Below are positions 10,665-21,817 of a stretch of DNA of 64,000 bases, piece after piece (position 1 is the stretch's first letter; every line of letters begins with the position of its first letter). The position numbers were made by a program, and so were the translations under genes. Source of the stretch: Pisolithus tinctorius (lineage: Eukaryota; Basidiomycota; Agaricomycetes; Boletales; Pisolithaceae). The notes under the pieces were generated by a model. It was given only the letters and a program-made list of their open reading frames with translations. It was not told where the DNA came from and did not search any database. The DNA is taken from positions 779,344 to 843,343 of the forward strand of contig JANFAH010000028.1 of assembly GCA_024663395.1 (NCBI GenBank), read 5' to 3'.

Positions 10665-13600
10665 CTAGAATGCAATTTCAAATGCATGATGGTCGGCAAA
10701 TTTGTTCACATAGAAGGAATTGAATGTATCATAGGAGTCATGAGGCTTGATGTCTCTGGTGTTGATGTTGTGGGCAGCATAAACGGGGATGAGATGGGCC
10801 GCATGATATATCACGTTGATGTGAATGATGGCAATGTGTGGGACGTTGTGTGCATTGTAACTTGGGCAGATGATCCACATCCCTGTAGCTTTGTCTGGGC
10901 CATCCCCCATGCGGTTGAACCAACATACGACAGCGCATGGATGCAAAGTGCCTTGATACTTGAACGAAAAAAGCACAGAACGTGGGCAATGTCCAGTCCA
11001 CACATACCCTCTGCCTCTGGATCGGTTACAACAAAGATGCAGTTGAAACAGGGTCCTTCATTCCTCCACATGGGGCAGGAACGAATGTGCTCACAGTGCA
11101 TTCCATAGAGGCCACATAGATCGCTCAGTGCAAAAAAAGTGGAACACGCAGAGTTGTAGACATGCACGCTACCATCATAGGGTGAGCACTCGTTGAGGAC
11201 GATGTCATCCAGATCATCAGTGGGAAAGAGTTGTGAGTAGAGGAAGTGGTGCAGAATGTTGGGAAGCTGTGGCAGGCAGAGCTCAGCTGCTAGGGCGCCT
11301 ACGGTCCTTGCATGCTTACATTCTAAGATATTTAAACCAGTTAGCATCCGAGTATGTACAGAGTGGAAGGTTGAGACATACAATGGGTACGAGCCAATGA
11401 TACATGGGCCTCGACTGACCTGGGAGCATCAATGGCATCGCCCAGTTCCTCCTCATAACTCCCTGCTTGTTCTTCAATTTCATTGGCCATGTCACGGCTT
11501 TCCCCAACTTGGTCACATGGATCATCAGCGTTGCTGGAACATTGACCTGAATGCCCATCAGAAAGGGGCAAATCGTAGGATTAATACTCATACCTAGAGC
11601 CCCAAGTGCATGTGAAAGGCCGTTTGATGGCCTTAATATGTTTGGACTCTGTAATTGAAGAGCAGAGGCTGTTAGGTGCACCGAACTGACAGATAAGGTG
11701 GGAGTAATGCTTCATAGCATGTTGCCGGGGCAGTGAGAAGGTATCAACTACCCCAGCATTCCGGAAGACTTCGCGATAAAGGTGGAAGTGCCTGAGTGCA
11801 TCGTCAATTTCAACAAGCATCTGTTGAGTGATAACGTTCCAACAAATGAGGTAACAAAATTCCAGAAAGGCTCGAAAAGTGAAGACAATGTATTGTGGAA
11901 CATAACCTTCAATTGCTGCGATGTAAACCTGTGAAGGACTGGTCAATAATCACATGAAGGAAATACGGATGAGTGCACCTTCATAAGGCTCTTGGAATCA
12001 TCACCGGTCCACTGTTTGAAGTGTTGACCTTGAGGGAAATGCCGCAGCCCAGTATATGGGGCAACAGCTGCGATCCTGAAAGACCATGAAGTAGATACGA
12101 ATATTAATTGAAGTCATGTACTGCCAGTCAATCTCATCCAAGACTTTTTCCGCCTGTGTCTTTCCATGAATGTGGATTAGGTAGCACTCGACCCAATCCA
12201 CCAGGTGGTCCTTGAACCCACCTTTGATAAGCTGGTGGAGGATATCTGGTGAAAGCATGCTGTAGATGTCTGCATGTGGAAAATCGTTTGTAAACAGCTG
12301 TCTTTGATTAGAAAACAAAAGAAAACATGGGATTACACTTACCACTATGTTGCCAACAATCCCATATGTGTCCCACAGTTTATGAAAGTCAAATTCTTGG
12401 ATCACGGCATCGGCATGCTCACAACAATGATGGAGCACATCATCATCCAGACTCTCCCAGTGTGCAAGGCACTTCGGGCACCAATTCTGTATGATACAAG
12501 ACAACAGAACTTGTTCCTCGTAGTCAGCTATATAAGCTGCTAGTGAATATATGATGCACCGATAGTATTTGTCGCCACATAATATTGTTTCTGGGACACT
12601 CATAGCAGGTCAAAGCAAACAAAGAATGCGTGTTAGTGAGGAGTGGAAAAGCTGCCTTTTGAAATTTTGGAAAGCAGAGGAACCGGCATGTTCTCTAGTG
12701 GCTAAATGGTATGTTAGCAGTGATACAAACTCGTGGAATGTGGGATCTTACTCTTTGGCATTGCCAGGAACCCAATGAGGACTACCACACTGCAGTGAGC
12801 ATAATGAACAGTGTTGCGAACATTTCCGATGGAGAGATACAAGGGGTAATAGTCAGTCTGGCCAGTTGCTACTGATACCGTTGTCTTGTCACTACCAAGA
12901 ATGATGGGAATTAGTGTTGCCCCAGCCGTCATTGGATTCTCACTAATGATTCTGTTCTAGGAGTGTGAAGTTAGTGTCAATTTCAAGCTGCAGTGGGCAC
13001 GGCTTACTGCCTCATTCTATGCCCAGGCTCCTGACATGAAATCCTCCCAGTGCCTTTGATTGTTTGTAGAATCATACTCCTGGTATGGTATGTAGTCGAT
13101 TCAACCTATTAAGTCAGTGCAAGCAAGGACATTGTGGATGACTTTATGTGGATCTCGATACCATACATCGTAACTGTCGAGCATCCAAGGAGCCATATTG
13201 CTGTCTTGTCCATCTTGTCCATTGTTGGCATACCACACCACAAAACTCTCCCACTTGACCTCACCAACAGATGTGCTGTTGATGATGTGATAGAGATCTT
13301 TCTGGTTAGTGAATAGTGGTTCCCCATGTAAGGCAAGTAACAACGTGGCCCAGATCTCAAGCAACATGTCGATTTTTTTGGCAGGCATTTCAGCCTGCCT
13401 AAAGAGAAAATCCATGAGCTCGAATTCCAGCCAGTTTTGGAAAGGGGACCAGTCATCAGAAGACCTCTCCGCAGACAGCGGTGGTGGTGCATCGTCCGAC
13501 AGATATTGACTGCTGGCATCACATCTTTGTGCCATGGATGAGGTATTAGTTGAAGTAGTTATTGTAGTGTATATGCAAATTACCATTTAGACCTGGATGA

Positions 13601-13965
13601 AAATTGCAATAAGTCCTACCTGCAGGACCAACAAACTCTGACCCTAGACTCTCATGTTCCTGGCCCGATGAGTTGGAGTCATCGCCATCGCCATCGACAT
13701 TGCTGAGTTCTTGATGGCCGGGAGTTGGAATGTCGTACTTGGTTGCTGGAGGAAACATGTCTGCATTGTGGTCTGTTTCATCATAGTCTTGTCCCAAATG
13801 GTCAGGCGACCCTGTGCTGATGGCGAAACTTGGGGGAATGCAGCCTAAACTAGGATGATGCATGCGCATGTGTTGAATAAGACCCAAGAGATTTCTAAAC
13901 CAATGGTTGCACCCCAGTTCAGCATAAGGGTGTCATAGTGCATTAAATGTCAGTTGTGTAGGCAT
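10665..13965 (-). pseudogene. Plavaka-type transposase, copy B (near full length, decayed)
   Basis: From the start at 13965: C2H2-like finger; YCNFHPGLNGN (about 13600); EFELMDFLFRQAEMPAKKID (about 13430); APWMLDSYDVWYRDP (about 13190); exon 12603-12340 (DYEEQ...WCPKC...EFDFHKLWDTYGIVG); an intron of about 45 bp; then [33 protein letters not shown] (12290-12180). Next come VYIAAIEGYVP...SLPRQHAMKHYSHLICQFGAPNSLCSSITESKHIKA (11925-11625), a Cys-rich SDLCGLYGMH...CVF-TDP block (11150-11010) and the terminal FYVNKFADHHAFEIAF ending at 10665. Block order and the last motif are the Plavaka hallmark. A TGA interrupts codon 11 of the N-terminus, and other stops and shifts are present. CpG is heavily depleted relative to copy A. 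Confidence 0.8.
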
Positions 13966-14134
13966 TTTCAATGCAAGGAAACACATTGGGACAGTGTGGG
14001 TGAATTAGCTTGAGGTAAGCAGGACTTTGTACAGAAAACTAGGTACATTGTTTGTGAGATCTTTTTTGCATAAAGAAGCGAAGTTTAAAGTCACCTTGCT
14101 CTGTCTCCATCTCCCTCCTTGCATCGCAGGTACT

Positions 14135-15476
14135 ATGTCGGCCAACAATTCTTCTAGAAGTCATCGTCCGCAAAGAGAAAAGGCTAATCTATGCCCAGGA
14201 CAAATAGTTCTTGACACACAGGTTAAACGACGTACTTCAAGCCAGAAGAAAGCTGATGACTCGCATGTGAAGGACTTGAGTGATGCCCATGCCACTGCGG
14301 TTCAACAGGGCTGCACCCAGATCTCAGAGATGGAGGCGACCATGGAGGTAGAGCAGGTGACGCAAGACGCTGTCAAAGCGAAGCCTGTGAAGCCGAAACC
14401 AAAACCAAAGGGCAGGCAAGGCAGACCTACAAATATATCTGACTTGCCTTGTGGTGAAGGTGTGGTTGCAAATGTCATAATTCATTGGTTCCAGATGCTG
14501 ATAATCAATCAACAGTTGTGAATATAGAAGTAGAAGCTCACCATGTGACTGCTGATGATTTGTTGGGCTTGAGTGATAAGCCACCAAGATGACACAATAC
14601 AACTGAGCTGCTGGGTGATGATGTGGCAACTTCAGCACATGCACCCAACCTAGGAAAGTCCCGGTATGTTGTGCTCTTCCCTTGCACAATGCTCCTTCTG
14701 CTCACTGAATTGACTTTATTTTGGCTGAACCTTACCTGGAATGTTAGCACCCCAAACAATAGGACTCTTTTGGCTGGTCGCATCAAGAGCTGGGCCAGTG
14801 GTGTCACACCTGTTGGAAATGGTACCCCCTGCAATTCTGTAACATTGGGCTCCCAGGTTCAAACTGATGGGACACCTAACTTGCCCCCTTCCACTGTCCC
14901 ATCCTTAACAACTAAAGCCACCAGTGTCAGCTCAGAAATTTCTGTTGCAGAGGATGATCAGGAGCATGCTACACCACAGGAAAGCACCAAACACCATATG
15001 ATCAGCAACAATGTTCCTGCAGTGGCCCACAATGAGGATGAACATTACTTCAGGGATCCCCTTACTGTCTCTGCCAAGTTTATGTGGTACCAGAAACCTG
15101 TTGAGGTATTTTTCTTTGGATCACGAAAGCCCATGAGTCTCACACACACACTGGTACTATTTCTAGGCTATGGCGTGCGCTACTAACACAAGTGCTGATG
15201 CCGAGAGTGATCTCGAGGTCGAAAATCCTATTTCCCATGCAGTGCAGGCCAGCTTGAAGTGCAGGCACACCAATCATGACAACGTTGAATATGTCTCCTT
15301 GTCTGAAGTTGAGAATGTGGATGATGGGGGTTCTTTCTGTGACCTCCATGATGTAAATGTTCGCATGAAGGTTGTAAAGGAGCCATGTGTTACTACAATG
15401 GTATGTCCTCTGGTTCACTTAAGGTCATTGCTAACCTATGTCGAGTCACAGACTAATATCAGAATTGACAAGCCGG
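14135..15476 (+). pseudogene. Second gene of the Plavaka-type element, copy B, 5' part
   Basis: Counterpart of 1861-3202. The ATG at 14135 starts MSANNSSRSH and reads through the codon that is a stop in copy A. The Lys/Pro-rich segment and the following degenerate exons are the same as in copy A. It is cut at 15476 by insertion of retroelement 1; the rest is at 32379-33543. Function unknown. Confidence 0.55.
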
Positions 15477-16239
15477 TGTCACACACCAAAGGTGTTGTGG
15501 ACATGGTTACAGCTGACTCTGCCTAACTCGTCGATGAGTTGTACACAATGCCCAAGCATGCAGATGAAGACTAAAGGCCTCATGTGTAGAAAGACTGTCA
15601 GACATTAACAGTCATCCTTCACACAAGATCCCACACTCGCTTAAAGTGCTCAGCCCCACGATTCTTCCTTCCAAATTTGGAGAGGATCCTCACACCCTGT
15701 GCATTTCTACAGCACTCCATCCATCAGATGCTCATTTCACTAAGTCCATCAATCATGGCCACCTCTTTGTTGATCATCTCGCTTGTCTCATTTGCCAGAG
15801 ACAGTGGCTATGTATATCTGCCAGGCATTCCCACCAGCTTCCATCCTGAAGCCCCCTGAGGCTCATTCAGAAGAGTCTATCTGCCATCCTTCATCATCTG
15901 AAGCTTCCTCTTAGTCAGCAGTCTTAGTCATCCCCCCCACTCCTGCATAACTCATCATCGACTTGTGCAAGGAGCATATTCTATCAAAGTCCATTACCCC
16001 CAAGTACTTTCAGCTGAACACCTTCACTCTGTTCAGCATCCCCTCCTCAGTCATCATCCATTCATCTACTCCTGTGTAACTCATCGACAACTTGCACTAG
16101 GAGCACCTGCCATTGAAACTCCCCCCACTTTAGGTTTCTCTGCCCTCCAGGTTCTGCAGAGGTAAACCACCACTCGCTCACATTTGTCTTTGGTGTTGGT
16201 TTGGTTGGTTTATACTGCCTTTCCACACTTTGACTCACA
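15477..16239 (+). repeat. 5' LTR of retroelement 1, with two internal deletions
   Basis: 763 bp against 1873 bp for the 3' LTR. Relative to that LTR it lacks about 125 bp after CACACAAGA (15630) and about 990 bp after AGCCCCCTG (15858). The second gap removes the TATA box and poly-C tract. Confidence 0.88.
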
Positions 16240-16241
16240 TC

Positions 16242-16259
16242 TGGAGCCCACTGCGAGGG
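16242..16259 (+). promoter_or_regulatory. Primer-binding site of retroelement 1
   Basis: TGGAGCCCACTGCGAGGG begins two bases after the LTR end. It starts with TGG, the complement of a tRNA CCA end. I cannot say which tRNA. Confidence 0.6.
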
Positions 16260-16340
16260 GTGGTTATTCCTGGATCAAGAACCCTGCTCACTCAGCCTAT
16301 TGAAACTTGCCTCTAAAAACCCACTTGATATCTTGCTTCT

Positions 16341-18116
16341 ATGTCATCCATCATCCCCACTATCTATCCTCCTACATCATCAGCAGTTCCAGTAGCTATG
16401 GCTGCTCCCCCTGCTCGCTCTGTCCTCACTATGCCCTTGCTTGGCATGAAGTCTGCCCCTGAATTATTCCAAGGAGACCATACCCATGTTCACTCCTTCT
16501 TGGACCACTATGAACATCTCTGTGCCTACCACAATGTCACTTCTGACCAGGAAATGGTCGAATCAATCCTCCAGTACTGCAATGCTCGTGTTAGGGAGAT
16601 TATTGAAGGAATGGCTCACTACTACACTCCTGATTGGGCTAACTTGAAGGCTGATCTCCTCAAGTACTTTGATGCTGATCTATCAGATGAAAGGTTCTTT
16701 GAAAGGCATCTCAAGAGCTTTGCTTTGGAGTCTAGGATGCAGCCCATCATGACACTTCAAGACTTTAGGGCTTACAACCATGGCTTCATTTGCATTGGAG
16801 GTTGGTTGAAGAACAAAGGAAGGATCTCGGTTGATGAATATAATCGCTACTTCTGGGCTGGTTTGTCCCCAGTCTTTCATGGCTTGGTTGAAACTCGTCT
16901 CAGGACAAAGGATCCCAACCTTGACATTAGCAGGCCATTCCCCTATGATGATGTATGCCAGTCAGCTGAAGAGGTCCTTCACTGTGATCGCTTTGATGCA
17001 GATGACCTTGACTTCCTTGGCCCTTGTGCTGCCCCTGCTCCTCAGGCCCAGCCTAGTGCTTCTCATTGCTCAGATGGAAGAGATGACAGTGTTCGCCCTC
17101 TGCTCCCTTCCCATGAAGCCAGAAGAAACCTTGAAAATTTGGAGAAAGAAGGTCCTACTGCTTGCAAACAAGATGAGGTTGAGACCCTAATCAAGTCCCT
17201 CTCTCACATGTCACTCAATGACCCAGACTACTCCCTCCTCTACTATCGTGCTATCAAGATGGATCCTGATGCTGCAAAGGTGCTTCGTGCCCCTTCCCTT
17301 CGTCCTGCTCCTGCATCTACTCCTGCATCCACTGCCCCTGCTGCTACTTCCTCATCCCAGACCCGTCCTGCCAGAAGGACCATCACTTGTTATGGCTGTG
17401 GTGTTGAAGGCCATGGTGTTGAGAGTTGCCAGGCCATTAATGATCTCATTCAGAAGGGTTCCTTGGCACATGATGAAAACCATCGAGTCATCTACCCTAA
17501 TGGACAGTGCATTTATTGCAATGGAGAAGAGACTATCCTTCAAGCCTATGAGCACACTAAAGCTGCTGCTCAGCCTGCCAATGCAGTTCACTTTGTTATC
17601 CATGAAGAGGCCAAAGAAGAGTCTAGTGCTGAAATCTATGAGTTGGAAGAAGAACCCCTTGTTGTTGCTGTAGATCGCTCTAACAAGGTTACCAAAGAGA
17701 AGAGAAAGGCTGTCTTTGACAGTGTCCTTGTCCCACCTCATTCACATGGCAAGGAGAAAGAGAGTCAGGATCCAAAGCCTTCATCCTCTGCATCCATCCC
17801 TGCTCCACAGAAAGTACCACTTGCTCCTGCCTTTGTACCAGTTGACGTCCATCCCACTGTCTTTGATGGTACTAGAGATGATGCTATCATGGAAGATGCC
17901 TCTGTCCCAAAGCCATCTGGTCAAGCCACTGATTCTGCAGACAGGTCTAAGAAATCCAAGCCCCCTCCTACCACTTCCCTGTCTTCATCACTTTCACAGT
18001 CTGCCAACTCTAAAGCCATTGTAGAGCACATTCTTTCTACTCCCTTGACTGTATCTGTTGGGGAGGTCATTGGATTGTCTAGGGATGTTTCTCAGCATCT
18101 TCAGGAGCTTATGTGA
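16341..18116 (+). CDS. gag: Gag polyprotein of retroelement 1
   Basis: The 591-residue open frame starts 101 bp after the LTR. Residues 30-230 are a helical gag core (LFQGDHTHVHSFLDHYEHLC ... FWAGLSPVFHGLVETRL). A CCHC zinc knuckle of form C-x2-C-x4-H-x4-C (CYGCGVEGHGVESC) lies at about residue 350 (17390-17430), followed by an acidic Ser/Pro-rich tail. Gag forms the particle and packages RNA. The frame ends at TGA 18114-18116, but the next codons stay open in the same frame into the protease. The stop may be a mutated CGA or a readthrough site; mutation fits the decay elsewhere in this element. Confidence 0.85.
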   Translation: MSSIIPTIYPPTSSAVPVAMAAPPARSVLTMPLLGMKSAPELFQGDHTHVHSFLDHYEHLCAYHNVTSDQEMVESILQYCNARVREIIEGMAHYYTPDWANLKADLLKYFDADLSDERFFERHLKSFALESRMQPIMTLQDFRAYNHGFICIGGWLKNKGRISVDEYNRYFWAGLSPVFHGLVETRLRTKDPNLDISRPFPYDDVCQSAEEVLHCDRFDADDLDFLGPCAAPAPQAQPSASHCSDGRDDSVRPLLPSHEARRNLENLEKEGPTACKQDEVETLIKSLSHMSLNDPDYSLLYYRAIKMDPDAAKVLRAPSLRPAPASTPASTAPAATSSSQTRPARRTITCYGCGVEGHGVESCQAINDLIQKGSLAHDENHRVIYPNGQCIYCNGEETILQAYEHTKAAAQPANAVHFVIHEEAKEESSAEIYELEEEPLVVAVDRSNKVTKEKRKAVFDSVLVPPHSHGKEKESQDPKPSSSASIPAPQKVPLAPAFVPVDVHPTVFDGTRDDAIMEDASVPKPSGQATDSADRSKKSKPPPTTSLSSSLSQSANSKAIVEHILSTPLTVSVGEVIGLSRDVSQHLQELM

Positions 18117-20282
18117 TTCAAGAGACAGCCCCTGGCTCAGCCAGTCAAGTCTGTTACTGCCATTGAAGGAACTCCTCCTGCATCCTCCTACTTGGCCTTG
18201 ACTTCTAGCCCCCTCATCACTATCAATCTGACTTGCAATGGTCATTGTGTAACAGGTGTCATTGACTCTGGATCTACCCTCAATGTCGTTCGTGCTGGTA
18301 TAGCCCAGTCAGTCATTCACATGCCCATCGATATGTTGCAGACCATCAATATGCGAGATGCAAAAGGAGGTATCTCTACTCTGAAAGGTCTGGTACAAGA
18401 TGTCCCTCTCTTCTGTGGTGCTGCCAGGACTTGGACCAATCTATTCGTTGCCCCAGACACTAATGCAGGCTTTGATCTCCTCCTTGGTCGTCCTTGGGCC
18501 CTTGGGAACTCAGTTAGCATTGTTGAAAGAGAGTCTGGAACTTATGTTGTCTTTGGAGCTGATTCAGATCGCCCCCTGGAGATGTGTGTTACTGAAGGCC
18601 AGCTTGGGTCTGTTGCAGATACCCTTATGGTGACTCTAGAGCCTGTCCATTCTCAGCAAGAAGCTGATGAACCTATGAGAGATGTAGCAGTTGGTACCCC
18701 TCATCATGTTTCACCTATAGTCTTCGCTCCACCCCCATCAACTTCACGGTCACCCCCTCAGTCACTCGATTCTACTCTGCTATATCCTGAATTGCCCCCA
18801 GATGGGTTTGATGTTGCCTCGGCCTTTCCTGTGTTCCATCCCATTCCTGTCCAAGCATTCCCACCTCCTACCAGTCCCTTTCCTTCAGAGTTTGTTGGTC
18901 AGCTTACTCAAGAGTTACAGTCCACTGATGCGAGTGGATTGGGGGATAATCCTACCCTTGCCCAGATTTGTCGCCGGATCAGAAGAGAAGAGCGCCAGTC
19001 ACTTGTCTCACTTCTTACCAGCCTTGCTCATCGCACTCCCCATCTGTCCTCCCTTTATCTCAACTCAAACCATGCACTTGCTGGAGAAAGAGGTACTGAT
19101 GAATCAGGAGTCTACTTCCAAGACTTCCTTATGCTTGATGTTTGCTTAGTCCGACAGGTCCCTGCCCCACTTGAGCATTACCATGAGCTTGAAGGTTCTG
19201 CCTATGTCAGGTTCTATCCTCGTCTACTCCCACAGGCATCTCCCACTCAGAGCAATGCATCTCCACCTCCAGACCTGCCATCTGACTCGAGTCTACCTGC
19301 TTCACATGTACTTTCTAATGGCATTACTGCTCCACCTCAGACTCCCTCTCCCCCATCCCCAGATCCGGTTATCATTCAAGAAGAGCCCACCAATGGTTCC
19401 CACCAGGCTTCACTTCTGTTCTGTAGAGACACTGTCACTCCAGACTTTGAAGCTACATTCTCCATCTTCAATACTTCTTACTGTGGTTCAGTTGCCCCTA
19501 CTTCCCATGATGCTTGCCATGACTCTCAGTCTACGCAACTCGGCGATGAGTTGTGCAGAGATCCATATGCACCCAGTCCATCCACCCATCATCAGTCTGC
19601 ACAACTCAATGACGACTTGTGCAGCCATGTGCAGCTGCCAGGTTCATCCTCGGATATAGGTCATGACTCTCAGTCCATGCAACTCATCGACAAGTTGCAC
19701 ATGTCCCACTACTTGTCCAGTCTATCCCCAGATATACCCACCACACTTTCGCCACTTGACTCTGATATGTTCAACACTAGTGTCAGCTCTCGCTTCTACC
19801 TGCCTAGCCCGTCCTTGCTTCAGTCTGCACAACTCAATGATGACTTATGCAGGCATCAGTATTCATCTAGTCCAACTCTTCCTATGCCATTACTACCCTC
19901 AGCTCCCCAAGCCATGTCTAATGCTGCTGTTGGTGAAGAGTCAGTTGCCATGCCAGAGCCTTACAGCAATGTTGTCATGTGTCATACCCCTACTGGATGG
20001 ATCGCTCATTTGCAGGAAGCTGCAGAGGACCATTCAGGTGATGTGGATGAAGAGGACACAGGTGCATTCCCAAACTCCAGTCTTCATATCCTTGCCAGTG
20101 CAGTCAGTTTTGCCTCAGCCTCAGCTCATCCTCCCCCTTTCAAAGTGGTCTCATACCCAGACCACTTTCCTGCTTCCACTTCCTCAGGTTCAGCTCAAGA
20201 CAGGTCCAATGATCTTCTCGGATGTGTTCCTCCACTTTCTCCCATATCTCATCATTTATTTCTCCAGCTCTTTGAAGATTGA
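18117..20282 (+). pseudogene. pol: Pol of retroelement 1, part 1: aspartic protease and Ser/Pro-rich spacer
   Basis: In frame with gag after its TGA. The protease starts about 18200, with the catalytic motif VIDSGSTLNVV at about 18262-18294 and a later FDLLLGRPWALG flap/hydrophobic block (18473-18505). About 550 residues of Ser/Pro/His-rich spacer follow, holding four imperfect copies of a QSxQLxDxL peptide (19527-19850), each encoded by a short DNA palindrome. The frame closes at 20282, and the pol linker continues in the next frame. Confidence 0.75.
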
Positions 20283-20685
20283 TTTGTATGTCCCCTCTTG
20301 TACTTATAGTTGTTCTTGTTCTTCATCTGCTCACTTTGACCAAGAAGTCGTTAAACTCCTAAACCCACAGATATCATTTCTTTGCTCAGATACTCCTGTA
20401 ACATCACTTACTATGCCTCCTTCAGTTTCAGATTTTCAGAGTTCCTTTTATCTCGATGTCTTTTCTTCTTCATTATCTAATCCTTCAAAAGCACCAGATC
20501 CCCTTCCTATTCAGAAAACTGAAAAACAGCTTCATTTTTACTATTCTCTGTCTGACTTTCTTGATTTGTTATGTTTTAGAAAAAGCCTTGCTACAGATAT
20601 GGAAGACTCAGCTGATGAAACAGGTCAGCTGGTGTATGGAGTGTACAAGCATGTCGATCATAAAGTCAAGCCAGTGCCTGGAGTC
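20283..20685 (+). pseudogene. pol: Pol of retroelement 1, part 2: linker before the reverse transcriptase, cut by element 2
   Basis: Open in a different frame from the protease and ends at KHVDHKVKPVPGV (20647-20685), a motif that precedes the RT in this fungal gypsy group. The chain resumes exactly at 28343 as GV-YPEDTRVHRRFPEDPL, with GAGTC duplicated on both sides. Confidence 0.75.
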
Positions 20686-21135
20686 TGTTACGCTCGACCA
20701 AAGTTGAGACGTAGGGAGAGCTCGAATCGCAGACTAAGGTTTCTACTGAGCAATGGCTACAGTAACCTCTGTAAATGACAGAGGATTTAAGGCAACGCCT
20801 GTAAGAGTGGTCCTGGTAAGGGACACTGAGGGCAAAGTTCTGAGAACGCTGCGTATGATTGAGCAGCTCAAGTCTGAAGTTCCAGGACTTGAGCCGGCAG
20901 TCTAAATACTACAAGGAAACGGACCATGAGGCGTCCGCATGTACCGAGGTAACTACACCATTGGTTGAACAACAACGACACATGTCTAAAGCATGTTACG
21001 AGACAGTAACGCTAGTGGTGGAATTAGAGAGCCATCGGACCAGAGAGAAGACGGCTCAAAAAGGAAAACATGTCCAATGGATCAAACACAAGGTAAATGT
21101 ACAGTGAAAAGAAAAGTCAGGGGTGGAACGTAACA
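20686..21135 (-). repeat. 3' LTR of chromovirus element 2
   Basis: 450 bp. It matches the other LTR (27073-27513 plus 28334-28342, also 450 bp once the solo LTR is removed). Differences are mostly CpG against TpG or CpA. Confidence 0.92.
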
Positions 21136-21172
21136 TTACCCCCTTTCTAAGCATTGAAGTCCCCAACTTCAA

Positions 21173-21805
21173 CTACTCTCCATAAGGTTCTCCAGTCATA
21201 TTGCTGATGGCAGAGTCATCGAAATCAAAGTCATTGGCATACAGATCGTTATCTTCGCTCCCAACGAGAGTACAATCATCCACCAAGGCAGGGGTGGCAA
21301 TTCTGTCCTGTAAAGGACAACGAGGGCGTATGGAGGGACACTGGGCTTGAGTATGCCCAGGACGAGTGGCATGGCAAAGGGGACATTCATACAGTCCACA
21401 GTTGACGTGGATGTGGCCTAGGCAGCGACAGACATAGCATGCTTGACGATAACGTGGATCGGACGGAGTAAGAGGTCTATTGAACTCAGTCATGGCATTC
21501 AGCACAGGGGTAGGCAGCAACTGTGCAAGGGTTTCGACGATGTTTAATGTGTAGTCGAGTTCTGCATGGGAGACGCCAAAGGTGGTCTCAGGATCTACTT
21601 CAGATGGGGAGTCGTGAGACTCGCAGGGTTGAGGGTCAGAACCTGATAAGCAACAGGCACGGGGTCTGTCGGCTCTATGGAGAGAGCGGGACGAGTGGGA
21701 AGATGATGACGGCGACGACACTGGAGGGGAGGTTGACACGGAGGAAACCGGAGGGGAGGTTGCAGTCGAGGGTCTTCTAGACCCAGGAGGAGGAGGGGCG
21801 ATCAA
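21173..21805 (-). CDS. Extra 3' frame of chromovirus element 2, paired zinc-knuckle protein
   Basis: A 210-residue open frame between the chromodomain frame and the 3' LTR. Residues 1-70 are Ser/Pro-rich. Residues 125-165 hold two Cys/His knuckles in series (CYVCRCLGHIHVNC and CPLCHATRPGHTQAQC; each C-x2-C-x4,5-H-x4-C). An acidic tail follows. It is free of stops although pol is full of them. Zinc knuckles suggest nucleic-acid binding. I do not recognise a named family; a third gene after pol is unusual for chromoviruses. Confidence 0.6.
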   Translation of the reverse strand: MIAPPPPGSRRPSTATSPPVSSVSTSPPVSSPSSSSHSSRSLHRADRPRACCLSGSDPQPCESHDSPSEVDPETTFGVSHAELDYTLNIVETLAQLLPTPVLNAMTEFNRPLTPSDPRYRQACYVCRCLGHIHVNCGLYECPLCHATRPGHTQAQCPSIRPRCPLQDRIATPALVDDCTLVGSEDNDLYANDFDFDDSAISNMTGEPYGE

Positions 21806-21817
21806 GGTAGGGTACTG

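Noticed and set aside
10811..11108. + strand frames over the end of Plavaka transposase B
   Set aside because: The - strand carries the family's terminal motifs, so the + frames are shadows.
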